A stretch of DNA of 64,000 nt from Methylocaldum sp002005105 (GCF_051027545.1 NZ_CP194902.1:4464001-4528000); one strand, 5' to 3'. Shown: positions 8,748-17,890, counted from the stretch's first letter. Notes: generated by a model from the letters alone, not told the origin. Program-made: numbers and translations.

Positions 8748-8828
8748 TCGCCCCTATCCTAGAACCGGCCAGTTCGCCGAATGGACGACGGCGATCTGCC
8801 GGCGGCGGGCACCTTCGCTGTTCTAGAC

Positions 8829-11294
8829 TTACCGGCGGGTGGGTATGTCCCAGATTCGCTCCGCATATTCCTCGATGGCGCGATCGCTCGAAAACCAACC
8901 GGAAAAAGCGACGTTCAAAATCGCTTTTCGCGTCCACATCTCGGGATCGCGATACAAGCGATCGACTTCCTCCTGGCAAGCGATATACGACTCATAGTCC
9001 GCTAACAACGCGAACCTATCTCCCTCTCGAAGCAAAGAGTCGACTAAGGGTTTGAACCGATCGGGCTCGTCCGCCGAGAAATACCCCGTCGAAATCATCT
9101 CGAGCGCGAGCTTCAGCTCCTTGTTGGCGTGGTAATAGTTCCAAGGGTTATAGCCGCTTCGGCGCAGTTCGCCGAGCTGCTCGGCGGTATGCCCGAAAAT
9201 GAAAATATTGTCCTCGCCCACTCGCTCCCGAATCTCGATATTCGCTCCGTCCAAAGTGCCGATAGTGATCGCGCCGTTAACCGCCATCTTCATATTGCCG
9301 GTGCCCGAAGCTTCCATTCCGGCCGTCGAAATCTGCTCGGACAGCTCTACCGCCGGCATGATTTCCATCGCGCGAGACACGTTGTAGTCGGGGACGAAAA
9401 CCACTTTCAAAAGGCCATCCATCGCCGGGTCCTGGGCGATCACTTTCGCTACATCGTTGATCAACTTTATGACCAGCTTGGCCGCGTGGTAACCCGGCGC
9501 AGCCTTGCCGCCGAAAATGACCGTGCGCGGCACGGCGTCGCCCGCGGACCCGAAACGCGATCGGTTATACCGAGTGATGACATGCAGAACATTGAGCAGT
9601 TGGCGCTTGTATTCGTGCATGCGTTTGATTTGTACGTCGAACAGGCTTGTCGGATCGATCCGAATATTCAGGCGTTCATCGATGAGCGCCGCCAAATGCG
9701 CCTTATTGGCCGATTTGACCGCTCGAAACCGCGCGCGAAATTCGGCATCGTCCGCCAAAGGCGCAAGTTCTCGTAGCCGCTCCAGATCGGTCACCCAGTG
9801 GGGGCCGATGGATTCCGTGATCAGCGCGGCGAGACCTCGATTGGCCTGATTCAGCCAACGCCGCGGCGTGATACCGTTGGTGATGTTCACGAACCGGTCA
9901 GGAAAAATTGTCTCGAAATCCCGGAATATCGTGGTTTTCATCAACTGGGTGTGCAACGCGGCCACGCCATTGACTTTGTGGCTGCCGATGATGGCAAGGT
10001 GGGCCATCCGGAGCCGTCTTCCCCGATCTTCATCTATGATCGAAACCCGACGGAGCAGTCCGGTATCGCCCGGAAACCGCTCACTGACCTCCTTAAGAAA
10101 GCGATGATTGATCTCGTAAATGATTTGCAGATGGCGCGGAAGCAGCTCCTCGAACAAACGCACCGACCAGACTTCCAAGGCTTCGGGCAGCAGCGTGTGG
10201 TTGGTATAGGAAAAGGTCCGAACGGTAATGTCCCAAGCGTCGTCCCAGGGAACGCGATGCTCATCCACCAAGATACGCATCAATTCGGGAATCGCGACCG
10301 ATGGGTGGGTGTCGTTGAGTTGAATGGCCACTTCCCGGGGCAATTCGGAAAAGTCGCGGTGATCGGTTGAAAAGCTTTTCAGAATGTCCTGCAGCGATGC
10401 GCTGACGAAAAAATATTCCTGCTTGAGCCGCAGCTCCCGCCCCATTTGCGTGGTATCGTCCGGATACAGCACCTTGGACAGGTTTTCAGACTGGGTTTTT
10501 TCTTCGACCGCCTTGATGTAATTGCCTTCGTTGAAATATTTCAACTCGAAGTCACGGGAAGCCTTCGCCGCCCAAAGGCGCAGGTTATTGACGGTTTCGC
10601 CGCCATAGCCCGGAACGGGTATATCGTAGGCCATGGCCATCACGTCTTCCGTATCGGTCCATCGATATCGCACCAGCCCGTCGACATCCCGATATTCCAC
10701 GACATGCCCGCGAAACTGTACGCGGTAAAGAACGTCGGGCCGGGGGAACTCCCAGGGATTGCCATAACGCAGCCAGTTTTCCGGATGCTCGATTTGATAC
10801 CCGTCTTCTATGCGCTGCGAAAACATTCCGTAGTCGTAACGTATCCCGTAGCCGAATCCCGGAAGCTGGAGCGTGGCGAGGGAATCGAGGTAACATGCCG
10901 CAAGACGCCCCAATCCGCCGTTGCCCAAGGCGGCTTCTTCCTCGGTCTCGGCTAGTTCCTCCAGGCTTAGCCCGACATCTTCCAAGACCTGCTTGAATTC
11001 GTCATAACATCCGATATTGAGCAAGCTGTTCCCTAGGGCCCGGCCGATCAGAAACTCCATCGACAGGTAATAAACCCGCTTCGCATCCTGCAAATAGTAC
11101 CGGCGCATGGACTCCATCCAGCGCAGAGTGAGAAGATCCCGTACGACATACGCTAACGCGAAAAACCAGTCCCGCTCCTGGGTCTCGACCGGGTCCTTGC
11201 CGATGGAGTAAATCAGGCGGTTGACCAGAGCGCGCTTTAGCGAAGGAATGTCTTTGGGATTTAAGAGTTCGTATAGATCTTGAGATACCGTCAT
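8829..11294 (-). CDS. glgP: Glycogen/starch/maltodextrin phosphorylase
   Basis: An 821-residue GT35 phosphorylase of full length. Visible landmarks: YYLSMEFLIGRAL near the N-terminus, ALGNGGLGRLAACYLDSLATL, the glycogen-binding loop region, and the pyridoxal-phosphate site EASGTGNMKMAVNGA with its Schiff-base lysine (about residue 665) followed by TIGTLDGANIEI. It releases glucose 1-phosphate from alpha-1,4-glucans in the cytoplasm. AAGGAG lies about 10 bases before the ATG. No other glycogen gene is adjacent, so it appears to be transcribed alone. Confidence 0.96.
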   Translation of the reverse strand: MTVSQDLYELLNPKDIPSLKRALVNRLIYSIGKDPVETQERDWFFALAYVVRDLLTLRWMESMRRYYLQDAKRVYYLSMEFLIGRALGNSLLNIGCYDEFKQVLEDVGLSLEELAETEEEAALGNGGLGRLAACYLDSLATLQLPGFGYGIRYDYGMFSQRIEDGYQIEHPENWLRYGNPWEFPRPDVLYRVQFRGHVVEYRDVDGLVRYRWTDTEDVMAMAYDIPVPGYGGETVNNLRLWAAKASRDFELKYFNEGNYIKAVEEKTQSENLSKVLYPDDTTQMGRELRLKQEYFFVSASLQDILKSFSTDHRDFSELPREVAIQLNDTHPSVAIPELMRILVDEHRVPWDDAWDITVRTFSYTNHTLLPEALEVWSVRLFEELLPRHLQIIYEINHRFLKEVSERFPGDTGLLRRVSIIDEDRGRRLRMAHLAIIGSHKVNGVAALHTQLMKTTIFRDFETIFPDRFVNITNGITPRRWLNQANRGLAALITESIGPHWVTDLERLRELAPLADDAEFRARFRAVKSANKAHLAALIDERLNIRIDPTSLFDVQIKRMHEYKRQLLNVLHVITRYNRSRFGSAGDAVPRTVIFGGKAAPGYHAAKLVIKLINDVAKVIAQDPAMDGLLKVVFVPDYNVSRAMEIMPAVELSEQISTAGMEASGTGNMKMAVNGAITIGTLDGANIEIRERVGEDNIFIFGHTAEQLGELRRSGYNPWNYYHANKELKLALEMISTGYFSADEPDRFKPLVDSLLREGDRFALLADYESYIACQEEVDRLYRDPEMWTRKAILNVAFSGWFSSDRAIEEYAERIWDIPTRR

Positions 11295-11478
11295 CGCCCG
11301 TAGGCTCCTTGAGCTCGAATGTTATCCTATCCAATCGGTTTGGACCGGTGCACGACCGGCCCGACGAATTTTTTGACCGCGAGCGGTCTAAGACGTGCTC
11401 GCAAAGTGCGTCCACATAAAATAAGAACGGTTTAGCCCCTCTTTAGTTTACGATCATTCAGCACTCCGGTTACGTCTC

Positions 11479-13383
11479 ATGAATATCCGCTATGTGGCGC
11501 CCATCATCTATTGCCTGTTCACTTCGCTCGGCCCGGCATACGCCGCCCAGCCGGAAAAACCCTTGGCACCGGGCTACAAGCCGCTGGCCTTCGAATTACC
11601 CGCGCCCGGCACCTATGTCTTGCCCGCGCTGGGTGAAGCGTCCAATGGACAGGTCTTGGACAGTACCGGGAACGAGCTGGATTTGCATGGCTTGTACGGC
11701 GACAAACTGATCCTTCTAAGCTTCATCTATTCCACTTGTAGCGATGTCAACGGCTGTCCTCTCGCGACCGCCGTCTTTCACAAGATTCAGCGCCGTCTCG
11801 AACAAGAGCCGGAAATCTTCAAGCACTTGCGTCTGATCACCTTGAGTTTCAACCCCCAGCATGACACCCCGGACGTCATGGCTCACTACGGAAAAGCTTT
11901 CGCCAAAGATGCGGACTGGCGCTTTCTGACAACCCGATCGGAGCAGGAAATCCAGCCGATTCTGACCGCCTACGGTCAATCCATCCAAAAAGATTTCGAC
12001 GCCGATGGAAAATTCCTCGGCACATTCTCCCATGTTCTCCGAGTCTTCCTAATCGATCGGGAAAAGCAAATACGCAATATCTACACAGTCTCTTTTCTGC
12101 ATCCCGACACGCTAGTGAACGATGTAAAAACACTCCTGGCGGAAAAATCGACGGTCGCGACGCAGCAACCACCCGCCGGCCGTGTCGCTTTTCTCGGCAG
12201 CGGCGACAATAAGACGGGTTACGAGGCAGCCGATTTCGCCACCCGGTCCATCGCTCTCGCGGAGCGCTCCGGCCAGCGAACCAACCTGGTCGAATACGCC
12301 AAGCGCCCTCCCCTGGGCCTGCCCCCGGTTCCAACGCCGAGGGACAATCCGATGACCCCGGCCAAAGTCGAACTGGGCCGAAAACTGTTCTTCGATCGTC
12401 GTCTATCCTTGAACAACACCTTCTCGTGCGCCATGTGCCACATTCCGGAGCAAGGCTTCAGCAGCAACGAGCAGGCGACTGCCGTCGGCATCGAAGGGCG
12501 CACGGTACGCCGCAACTCGCCGACGATTTATAACGTGGCTTATCTTAAACGTCTGTTCCATGACGGACGCGAGAGCCGCTTGGAACAGCAAGTCTGGGGG
12601 CCTCTGTTAGCCAACAACGAAATGGGGGCTCCTTCGGTCGGTTACGTGGTCGATAAAATCCAGGGCCTCCCCGATTACGCCGGCCTTTTCGAAAAAGCCT
12701 TCAAGCGCGGCCCTTCGATGGAAACCATAGGCATGGCTTTAGCTAGCTATGAAAGAACCTTGAACTCGGCCGATTCGCCTTTCGACCGCTGGTATTTCGG
12801 AAAGAAAAAAGACGTGCTGCCTGCCGAAGCGCGTCTCGGGTTCGAACTGTTCACCGGCAAGGCCGGTTGCTCCCAGTGCCACACGATCGCCAAGGATCAC
12901 GCCTTGTTCGCCGATCAGCAGATGCACAATACCGGCATCGGCTTCCGTGCCGCCATGGCCAACGATAAGCCAAAGCAGAAAATCCAAGCGGCACCGGGAG
13001 TTACCCTCGAAATCGACGCCGACATCCTCGCCGCCGTCAGCGAGCCCAAACCAAACGATCTCGGCTTTTACGAAATCACCCAAGACCCTAAAGACCGTTG
13101 GAAATACCGAACGCCTGCCTTACGCAACATCGCGTTGACCGCGCCGTACATGCACGACGGCTCTCTTTCCACGCTAGAGGAAGTTCTCGAGTTCTACAAT
13201 CGAGGCGGCGTTCCCAACGAAAATCTCGATCCGCTGATTAAGCCCTTGAACCTCGATCCGACGGAAATCAAGGCTCTTGTCGCATTTCTGCAATCACTAA
13301 CGGGCAGTAACGTACCGGCCATCGTTTCCGATGCCTTCGCCGCGCCGGTCGGCGATCCTCTGGACAAGCAAGCGCAACGATGA
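11479..13383 (+). CDS. Periplasmic SCO1/SenC-like domain fused to a diheme cytochrome c peroxidase (MauG-like)
   Basis: A 634-residue fusion. Residues 1-22 form a signal peptide ending AYA. Residues about 40-225 form a SCO/thioredoxin-like domain with YSTCSDVNGCPLA (Cys87 and Cys93, a CX5C spacing rather than the usual SCO CX3C) and FSHVLRVFLID carrying the expected His. Residues about 265-620 form a diheme peroxidase with CAMCH (about 317) and CSQCH (about 464) heme motifs, FFDRRLSLNNTFSC and APYMHDGSLSTLEEV. Each half is well known alone: SCO proteins bind copper for cytochrome oxidase assembly and MauG/CcpA enzymes reduce peroxide or oxidise a partner. The fusion suggests coupled copper/thiol and heme redox chemistry in the periplasm. 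Confidence 0.88.
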   Translation: MNIRYVAPIIYCLFTSLGPAYAAQPEKPLAPGYKPLAFELPAPGTYVLPALGEASNGQVLDSTGNELDLHGLYGDKLILLSFIYSTCSDVNGCPLATAVFHKIQRRLEQEPEIFKHLRLITLSFNPQHDTPDVMAHYGKAFAKDADWRFLTTRSEQEIQPILTAYGQSIQKDFDADGKFLGTFSHVLRVFLIDREKQIRNIYTVSFLHPDTLVNDVKTLLAEKSTVATQQPPAGRVAFLGSGDNKTGYEAADFATRSIALAERSGQRTNLVEYAKRPPLGLPPVPTPRDNPMTPAKVELGRKLFFDRRLSLNNTFSCAMCHIPEQGFSSNEQATAVGIEGRTVRRNSPTIYNVAYLKRLFHDGRESRLEQQVWGPLLANNEMGAPSVGYVVDKIQGLPDYAGLFEKAFKRGPSMETIGMALASYERTLNSADSPFDRWYFGKKKDVLPAEARLGFELFTGKAGCSQCHTIAKDHALFADQQMHNTGIGFRAAMANDKPKQKIQAAPGVTLEIDADILAAVSEPKPNDLGFYEITQDPKDRWKYRTPALRNIALTAPYMHDGSLSTLEEVLEFYNRGGVPNENLDPLIKPLNLDPTEIKALVAFLQSLTGSNVPAIVSDAFAAPVGDPLDKQAQR

Positions 13384-13384
13384 C

Positions 13385-13882
13385 TCAAACAAATGCATAA
13401 ACGACAGCGGCATAACGCAAAGCCTTGCCTATCGCCATAGCCAGGACCGACCGCCAAAACGGCAGACGCAACCAGCCGGCCGCGAAACAGAATCCGTCCC
13501 CGACGACGGGCAGCCACGAAAACAATAAGATCGGAAGACCCCATCTTCGCACCGAGGCTACCGCCTTTTCCTGGCGCGACTTTGCAAGGCGCTCGGCCGG
13601 ATACTTGATCGCAGTGAAAAATCCCAACACCCAAGTTGTGACAGCCCCTAACGTATTACCGGACGTGGCCGTCAACAGCAACACTTCCGGCGAGAGCTCG
13701 GTCTGGCTGACGAGATAAGCAAGCACGGCCTCCGAACCGCCCGGCGCCAAAGTAGCGGACACAAACGCGCTGCCGAAAAGACTCCAAAGAGCAAATGTGC
13801 CTGTCAAAACTGCCATTGCCGATTGTTTAAGAAATATTCTGTATAAACGCCAACTTGCTTTTTTCGCGGCCAAAAAATTCAA
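13385..13882 (-). CDS. VTT/DedA-like (YqaA family) inner-membrane protein
   Basis: A 165-residue membrane protein with about four hydrophobic segments. The core GSEAVLAYLVSQ ... SGNTLGAVTTWVLGF ... RWGLPILLFSWLPVVGDGFCFAAGWLR matches the VTT (SNARE-associated Golgi/DedA) fold of the short YqaA subfamily, in which the GxxLGxxxxY/W and F/LxWLPxxGD motifs are conserved. The family includes lipid scramblase-like proteins; the role of this one is unknown. It converges with the SCO-peroxidase gene, whose stop lies 2 bases away. A later Met (about residue 23) could be the real start. Confidence 0.82.
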   Translation of the reverse strand: MNFLAAKKASWRLYRIFLKQSAMAVLTGTFALWSLFGSAFVSATLAPGGSEAVLAYLVSQTELSPEVLLLTATSGNTLGAVTTWVLGFFTAIKYPAERLAKSRQEKAVASVRRWGLPILLFSWLPVVGDGFCFAAGWLRLPFWRSVLAMAIGKALRYAAVVYAFV

Positions 13883-13956
13883 AATACCGTGACATGGCCA
13901 ATCGCGAATATTGACAGAAGCGACGTGAAAAAAGTACTATTTCAACTCTAATTTAT

Positions 13957-14033
13957 GGCTACGTAGCTCAGTTGGTTAGAGCACCGCATTCATAATGCGG
14001 GTGTCGGCGGTTCAAGTCCGCCCGTAGCTACCA
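13957..14033 (+). tRNA. tRNA-Met (CAT anticodon, elongator type)
   Basis: A 77-base cloverleaf: acceptor GGCTACG/CGTAGCT (first pair G-U), D arm GCTC-AGTTGGTTA-GAGC, anticodon arm CCGCA-TTCATAA-TGCGG, T arm GGCGG-TTCAAGT-CCGCC, and an encoded CCA. The sequence resembles elongator tRNA-Met rather than the initiator. A tRNA-Ile(k2CAU) cannot be fully excluded from the anticodon alone. Its 3' half is duplicated at 21907-21950, which marks it as an integration target. Confidence 0.95.
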
Positions 14034-14040
14034 CAAATTC

Positions 14041-14077
14041 AAAAAGGCTTAGGCGTTTCGCCTAAGCCTTTTTATTT
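14041..14077 (+). terminator. Rho-independent terminator of tRNA-Met
   Basis: A 10-bp perfect stem (GGCTTAGGCG and complement) is followed by TTTTTATTTT, 12 bases after the tRNA end. Confidence 0.9.
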
Positions 14078-14092
14078 TCGGTGTCATCCCCG

Positions 14093-14310
14093 TCAAAGGA
14101 TCAAATTCGAGCACTTCCCGCAGAAGATCCGGCGCAAGATGCGCATGGTCATGGTTAGATTGGCATGGCCGAGGATGCGTGAAGCGCCCGGATATTACCA
14201 CCATTCATCATGAAATGACTGGCAAAGGTATGCCGGAGAACGTGAGACATCTGCCCTTCGGGAAGTTCAATTTCCGATCTCTCGACGAAAGACCGATGAC
14301 ACTTGACCAT
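14093..14310 (-). pseudogene. Tyrosine integrase C-terminal remnant (frameshifted)
   Basis: The minus strand encodes ERSEIELPEGQMSHVLRHTF and ASHFMMNGGN, the HxLRHTFASHFMMNGG core of P2-type phage integrases. After one frameshift near 14185 it continues RILGHANLTMTMR, the second catalytic box. The conserved tyrosine motif is degraded and the N-terminal two thirds is missing. It ends about 60 bases from the tRNA-Met terminator, the position expected for an island integrase beside its attachment site. Confidence 0.8.
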
Positions 14311-14352
14311 ACCGCTGTCTCGGTCGGAGATAACGTCCGAACTCGTACACCC

Positions 14353-14664
14353 TCAGGCTGCGCTTTCGATAGACCTCGCCCAATGCATTGAACGACCCCG
14401 GATGATCGACCAACGGATGGAGAGGTGGTTCAAGCGCTCGATGGAGCCGTTGACCCGCTCGACGATTGCGGTGTCGGCGATGAAGAGTTTTTGCAGGGCC
14501 TAGAGGTGGCCCATGGCGTCCTGGTAGGCGGCGAGTTTGAGATCGCCGCCCCTTTGCCGTTGGCGTTCGTAGAACCCGAGGGCGTAGTCGCAGAGTTCCC
14601 GGATGGCGCTGACTTTGACGGTGACGGTTTGGCCAATGGCTTTTTGGCGGGCGGTTTTCGTCAT
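14353..14664 (-). pseudogene. Phage-type small gene with internal stop
   Basis: The minus strand reads MTKTARQKAIGQTVTVKVSA and then a helical, Arg/Gln-rich stretch (ELCDYALGFYERQRQRGGDL) up to a TAG codon after MGHL, beyond which the same frame stays open (ALQKLFIADTAIVERVNGSI) to a TGA at 14353. I do not recognise the family; position and decay fit a prophage remnant. The 104-codon span with a single in-frame stop argues that it was once a gene. Confidence 0.45.
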
Positions 14665-14686
14665 GGCGGTGTCTTCCCCGATGCGA

Positions 14687-14913
14687 TTACAAAAAGCTGT
14701 CGGCTTGGAAGGCTTGCGCCCACATCAAGGCGACGTTGACCAGGCGGTGCTTGCCGATGACCTTGGAGGGGATATGGCCCCGGTTCACCCAGGCGTCGAC
14801 GATGCCGACCGGACGCCGGAGAGTTCGGCATAGCGTTGCCTCGTGATGTAGGCGATCGGGATCTGGAGGGGCGGCACCGAGGGGGTGACTTGACCCAAAC
14901 GTTCGTCTTCCAT
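14687..14913 (-). pseudogene. Excisionase/Cox-like HTH protein remnant (frameshifted)
   Basis: From the ATG at 14913 the protein reads MEDERLGQ then IPIAYITRQRYAELSGV. After a frameshift it continues VGIVDAWVNRGHIPSKVIGK and HRLVNVALMW, a helix-turn-helix layout in which the wing (GHIPSKVIGKHRLVN) resembles excisionase-like regulators. Its length of 227 bases is not a multiple of three, consistent with one indel. It lies just left of the IS1595 element and diverges from the HTH remnant on the other side. Confidence 0.6.
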
Positions 14914-14994
14914 ACGCTTCCTCTTCAACTGTCGCTTTGTGGCTGCAATGCGTAGTATTGATTTCTGAGATGTTGTCATTATGGCAACTGCCTT

Positions 14995-16039
14995 CCTGAT
15001 TAGCGATGAACTTCAGCCAAGCGAATTTGCCACTCGGGTCGAGGCTTAGCGAACGCCGCGGCGCGCGCCAGCCGTTGAAGCAGGGTTTTGAGATTGAAAC
15101 GCCGATTGAAGCGGTATTGGAACTCGGCCAGGTACCGCTGGGCGTATTTCTCGAATTTGAACGCGTGATAGGTGCCGGAAATGGCTGTCTTCAGGTTGCT
15201 CAACAGCGTATTTACCCAATGGAACTCCGGATGTTGCGCCGACTGCCGCCCAGAGCCCAGGATCAGGCGATGATGGCAAGCGACGACCTGGTGCAGCCTC
15301 CGAAACCCGCTCAGGCCATCGGTGAGTGCGTAGGTCGACGGGGCCAAGGCGCGTTTGGCCCAGACCGCGACAGCCTGCTGCGTGAACGGCAGGGGATCGA
15401 CGCGCAGGAACAACGGACGCCCGTCGTCCGTGGTTTGTACCGCCATCACAAAGGCCAACTTGTTTTCGGAGCCACGCCCCGGTTTCCCCGGCCGCTCACC
15501 GCCCAGGTAGGCATCGTCGATCTCGACCCGCCCGGCCAGCTGCCGATCCGTTTCCCGTTCCGCCATCACCTGGATCAACTTGTGCTTCACCAGCCATGCC
15601 GTGCGATAACACACCCCGAGATGGCGCATCAGTTCCGGTGCCGAGACATTGTTCTTGGCCTGGGTCAGGAGATACATGGCCAGAAACCAGGTGGTCAGCG
15701 GCAGCTTGGTCGCTTGGAAGATCGTCCCGGCGATCAGCGTCGTTTGGCTCCGGCAGTGTCCGCATTGCCAGTATTTCCGCCCGGTCCGTTCGAACACCGT
15801 GTGGCGCGCGCCGCCGCAGACCGGACAGCGGAAACCGTCCGGCCAGCGCAGGGCCTCCAGTGCCGCTTCGCACTGCGCTTCACTGCCGTATTGCGTCAGA
15901 AACTCGGCCAACGACAAACCCTTTTGAAATTGCACCCGGTTCATAGGCATGGGACACCCCGCTTGTGATAGATGCCCATAGTCTAAGGACCCTAGCGGCT
16001 CACTATGTGAGCCTGTACTGAACTTCGTCGCTAATCAGG
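14995..16039. mobile_element. Complete IS1595-family insertion sequence with 8-bp target duplication
   Basis: The ends are near-perfect inverted repeats: CCTGATTAGCGATGAACTTC on the left, and the complement of the right end reads CCTGATTAGCGACGAAGTTC (18 of 20 identical). The 8-bp direct repeats ACTGCCTT flank it exactly at 14987-14994 and 16040-16047, which fits the 8-bp duplication of IS1595 elements. Length is 1045 bp with one transposase gene. It sits between two divergent phage-type HTH genes, in their former control region. Confidence 0.92.
15000..15950 (-). CDS. IS1595-family (ISXO2-like) transposase
   Basis: A 316-residue, apparently intact transposase. The N-terminal zinc ribbon is visible (CPVCGG ... 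CGHCRSQT, residues about 42-70), followed by the catalytic core: VEIDDAYLGGERPG (first Asp), YALTDGLSGFRRL (second Asp) and HWVNTLLSNLKTAISGTYH near the C-terminus, typical of the ISXO2/IS1595 DDE fold. Its stop codon overlaps the left terminal inverted repeat. Intact ends, target duplications and an open frame suggest recent insertion. Confidence 0.93.
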   Translation of the reverse strand: MPMNRVQFQKGLSLAEFLTQYGSEAQCEAALEALRWPDGFRCPVCGGARHTVFERTGRKYWQCGHCRSQTTLIAGTIFQATKLPLTTWFLAMYLLTQAKNNVSAPELMRHLGVCYRTAWLVKHKLIQVMAERETDRQLAGRVEIDDAYLGGERPGKPGRGSENKLAFVMAVQTTDDGRPLFLRVDPLPFTQQAVAVWAKRALAPSTYALTDGLSGFRRLHQVVACHHRLILGSGRQSAQHPEFHWVNTLLSNLKTAISGTYHAFKFEKYAQRYLAEFQYRFNRRFNLKTLLQRLARAAAFAKPRPEWQIRLAEVHR

Positions 16040-16071
16040 ACTGCCTTAATGGCATCATTTAACTTTCTTAT

Positions 16072-16336
16072 ATGGATCTGCAAGAACGATTAAAAGCGCT
16101 TATAGATCATGCCGAGTTCACCCCAACGGAACTTGAACGGAAAACGGGCATAGATCGCATGCGATGGAGCAACATCAAGCGGCGACACGTACACGCTGGC
16201 GCACCAGAGATAAAAGCCGTAGGAAAACTTGGCCGCAGTATGCTTATTGGCTCGTGATCGGCCTCACGCAGCGGAAGCCGGACACATCAGCCCGGAGATC
16301 GAGGACACCAGAAGAAATCTAAAAGGGGCTGGATAA
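16072..16336 (+). pseudogene. Phage repressor-like HTH gene remnant with two frameshifts
   Basis: Starts MDLQERLKALIDHAEFTPTE and LERKTGIDRMRWSNIKRR, a short HTH protein. One shift restores KTWPQYAYWLV and a second restores EAGHISPEIEDTRRNLKGAG before TAA at 16334. The WPQYAYWLVTG and QxSPEIE segments are common in small phage or plasmid regulators. It diverges from the excisionase-like remnant, so together they look like a decayed lysogeny switch split by the IS. Confidence 0.6.
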
Positions 16337-16476
16337 TCGCCGGAAGAGCGCTGATAAGAGGGATCAGGTTAGCCAGCCAAGACTAAATTTTTTCTCCGGC
16401 CTTATGTAAGCGAATACTGGCAAAACTTTCCGCTTTTTCTTACTTTAAATTCCGCGATTTTTGACTATCAGTAGAG

Positions 16477-17039
16477 TTAGCCATCACTTGACGAGAGAGC
16501 TATGAACGATAAAGCGGTAGAAGAATTGGCGGCGCGCGTCACTAACGCCGTACAGAAGTCCAGTTTGGCATCCCCGAACAGGTCCAGGTTGGTCCCACTG
16601 GCCTTATGGCTTTTAAGGGTTTCCAAAATGGCTTGGGTAGAATGCCGCTCATGCACGAATAGGGGCACGGCACTGAAATCTGTTGCCGTTCGGCCTTTCC
16701 TGCCCAGTTCAGAAAGGGCTTGGTGAGGCTCTTGAGCCGGGCCGCACATTGCGATAGCGACGAGAATTTCTCCTGTGTTCCCTCCCACAACTGCGGCTGC
16801 GCAAAGACATCGCTTTCCCCCTTTTCTGCCGCTTCGGCCACGAGGTTGAGCAGCCACTCGGCAAAAGGGCGCTCGGCGTTCTCATCCCAGCAGAGCTCCG
16901 GAGCGAGGCTGGAATCGTAGCGGTAGGTTTTCGGTGCTTTCTTATTCGGGAATTGTGCTTCGACCCCGACATCAGGTCGTTGGATGCTTTGTTGAGAATG
17001 TTGGTAGGCGGCAGAGCTAAGTTTTTCCCCATTACTCAT
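16477..17039 (-). pseudogene. Type III-like DNA methyltransferase, N-terminal remnant (frameshifted)
   Basis: Minus strand from 17039: KTYRYDSSLAPELCWDENAE, then FAEWLLNLVAEAAEKGESDV, then LKSLTKPFLNWAGKAERQQI. After a frameshift near 16690 the neighbouring frame continues LFVHERHSTQAILETLKSHK and LDLFGDAKLDF. This order matches the start of large site-specific adenine methyltransferases of type III-like systems, which precedes the catalytic domain. No DPPY motif remains, so the gene is decapitated and inactive. Confidence 0.65.
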
Positions 17040-17210
17040 TTACAGTTCCTGTAATTATTCTTCTTGGATTGGTAGGCCCCCTACTGAGGAGACTTACTGA
17101 AGATCCTGGTTACGCTTATTTCTTTATAGCTAATTCCAATTCCGTTGGAAGCCTTCCTTATATTCTTCTGGCAAGTTTTTACATAGCGCCCCGCCTCGGC
17201 TTCGTTGGTT

Positions 17211-17501
17211 TTATCCTGGAAAATCCTCCGGCCATTTCCGGGCGCCGTGATAAACAGCTAGAATTTCGATGCAGTCCTGACGCACACGGTAAGGCAGAAT
17301 GTAGGGGGAATCTCCCATGACAAGTTCCCGCGTCCCAGTGACTCGGCCCCGTCGGCCGAGTCCGGGATTATCTTGCAGAAGCGCAACGCGTTGCCGGATT
17401 TCATTCTGAAGCTTACGCGCTGCGTAGGGGTTATCTTGGGCGATATAAAGGTAAATGTCCCGCAAGTCTTGGCGGGCGGGGCCGGTCCAGACGATTTTCA
17501 C
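17211..17501 (-). CDS. ParE/RelE-family toxin
   Basis: A 96-residue RelE/ParE-superfamily protein: IVWTGPARQDLRDIYLYIAQ, then NPGLGRRGRVTGTRELVMGD and SPYILPYRVRQDCIEILAVYHGARKWP. The ParE-type pattern (xxxYRVxxxxIxILxVxHxAR.WP) is complete. ParE toxins poison DNA gyrase. It overlaps the upstream antitoxin gene by 4 bases (ATGA), the usual coupling that makes antitoxin first. Confidence 0.88.
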   Translation of the reverse strand: MKIVWTGPARQDLRDIYLYIAQDNPYAARKLQNEIRQRVALLQDNPGLGRRGRVTGTRELVMGDSPYILPYRVRQDCIEILAVYHGARKWPEDFPG

Positions 17502-17764
17502 GAACGGTCTTCGAACGCTCTGATTTTTTCTTCAATCAAGGCGTCCATTTCGGACATCACCTCCTCATGCGGGATCACATCGCCGCGATCGGCGGCGGCA
17601 ATGCCGGCCTCAATCTTTTGGATCTGCCAAGCATGCAGCTCCAGATATTCCTGGATCGCCTGGTTCACCAGGTAATTGCGCGAGCGGTCGAGCTGTGCTG
17701 CGAGTTGGTCAAGGCGTTTAACGGTCTCGCCGTCAGTGCGGACGGTAAAGGCTTCGGTCGTCAT
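17498..17764 (-). CDS. ParD-like ribbon-helix-helix antitoxin
   Basis: An 88-residue antitoxin. TEAFTVRTDGETVKRLDQLAAQLDRSRNYLVNQAIQEYL is a ribbon-helix-helix DNA-binding fold; the acidic C-terminus (residues about 50-88) would bind and neutralise the toxin. A GGGGAGGG ribosome-binding site lies upstream. The upstream region has TTGAAT, 17 bases, AATGAT as a possible promoter, and a GTGGAATGATTACC/TGAACCAC imperfect palindrome that could be the operator. Confidence 0.86.
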   Translation of the reverse strand: MTTEAFTVRTDGETVKRLDQLAAQLDRSRNYLVNQAIQEYLELHAWQIQKIEAGIAAADRGDVIPHEEVMSEMDALIEEKIRAFEDRS

Positions 17765-17890
17765 AATTCACCCTCCCCTATCGGAATGGTTCAACGTGGT
17801 TCATAGGTAATCATTCCACGGGGACCACTCTAATTCAAGGGTAGACTCGTCCGCGTGTGAAGAGGGGCATTGGGCGACATTTTGGGAGAG

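Noticed and set aside
15006..15968. 320-codon open frame antisense to the IS1595 transposase
   Set aside because: The minus-strand frame is the transposase with zinc ribbon and catalytic Asp residues.
17069..17320. Plus-strand open frame upstream of the ParE toxin
   Set aside because: No ribosome-binding site and it overlaps the toxin gene antisense.
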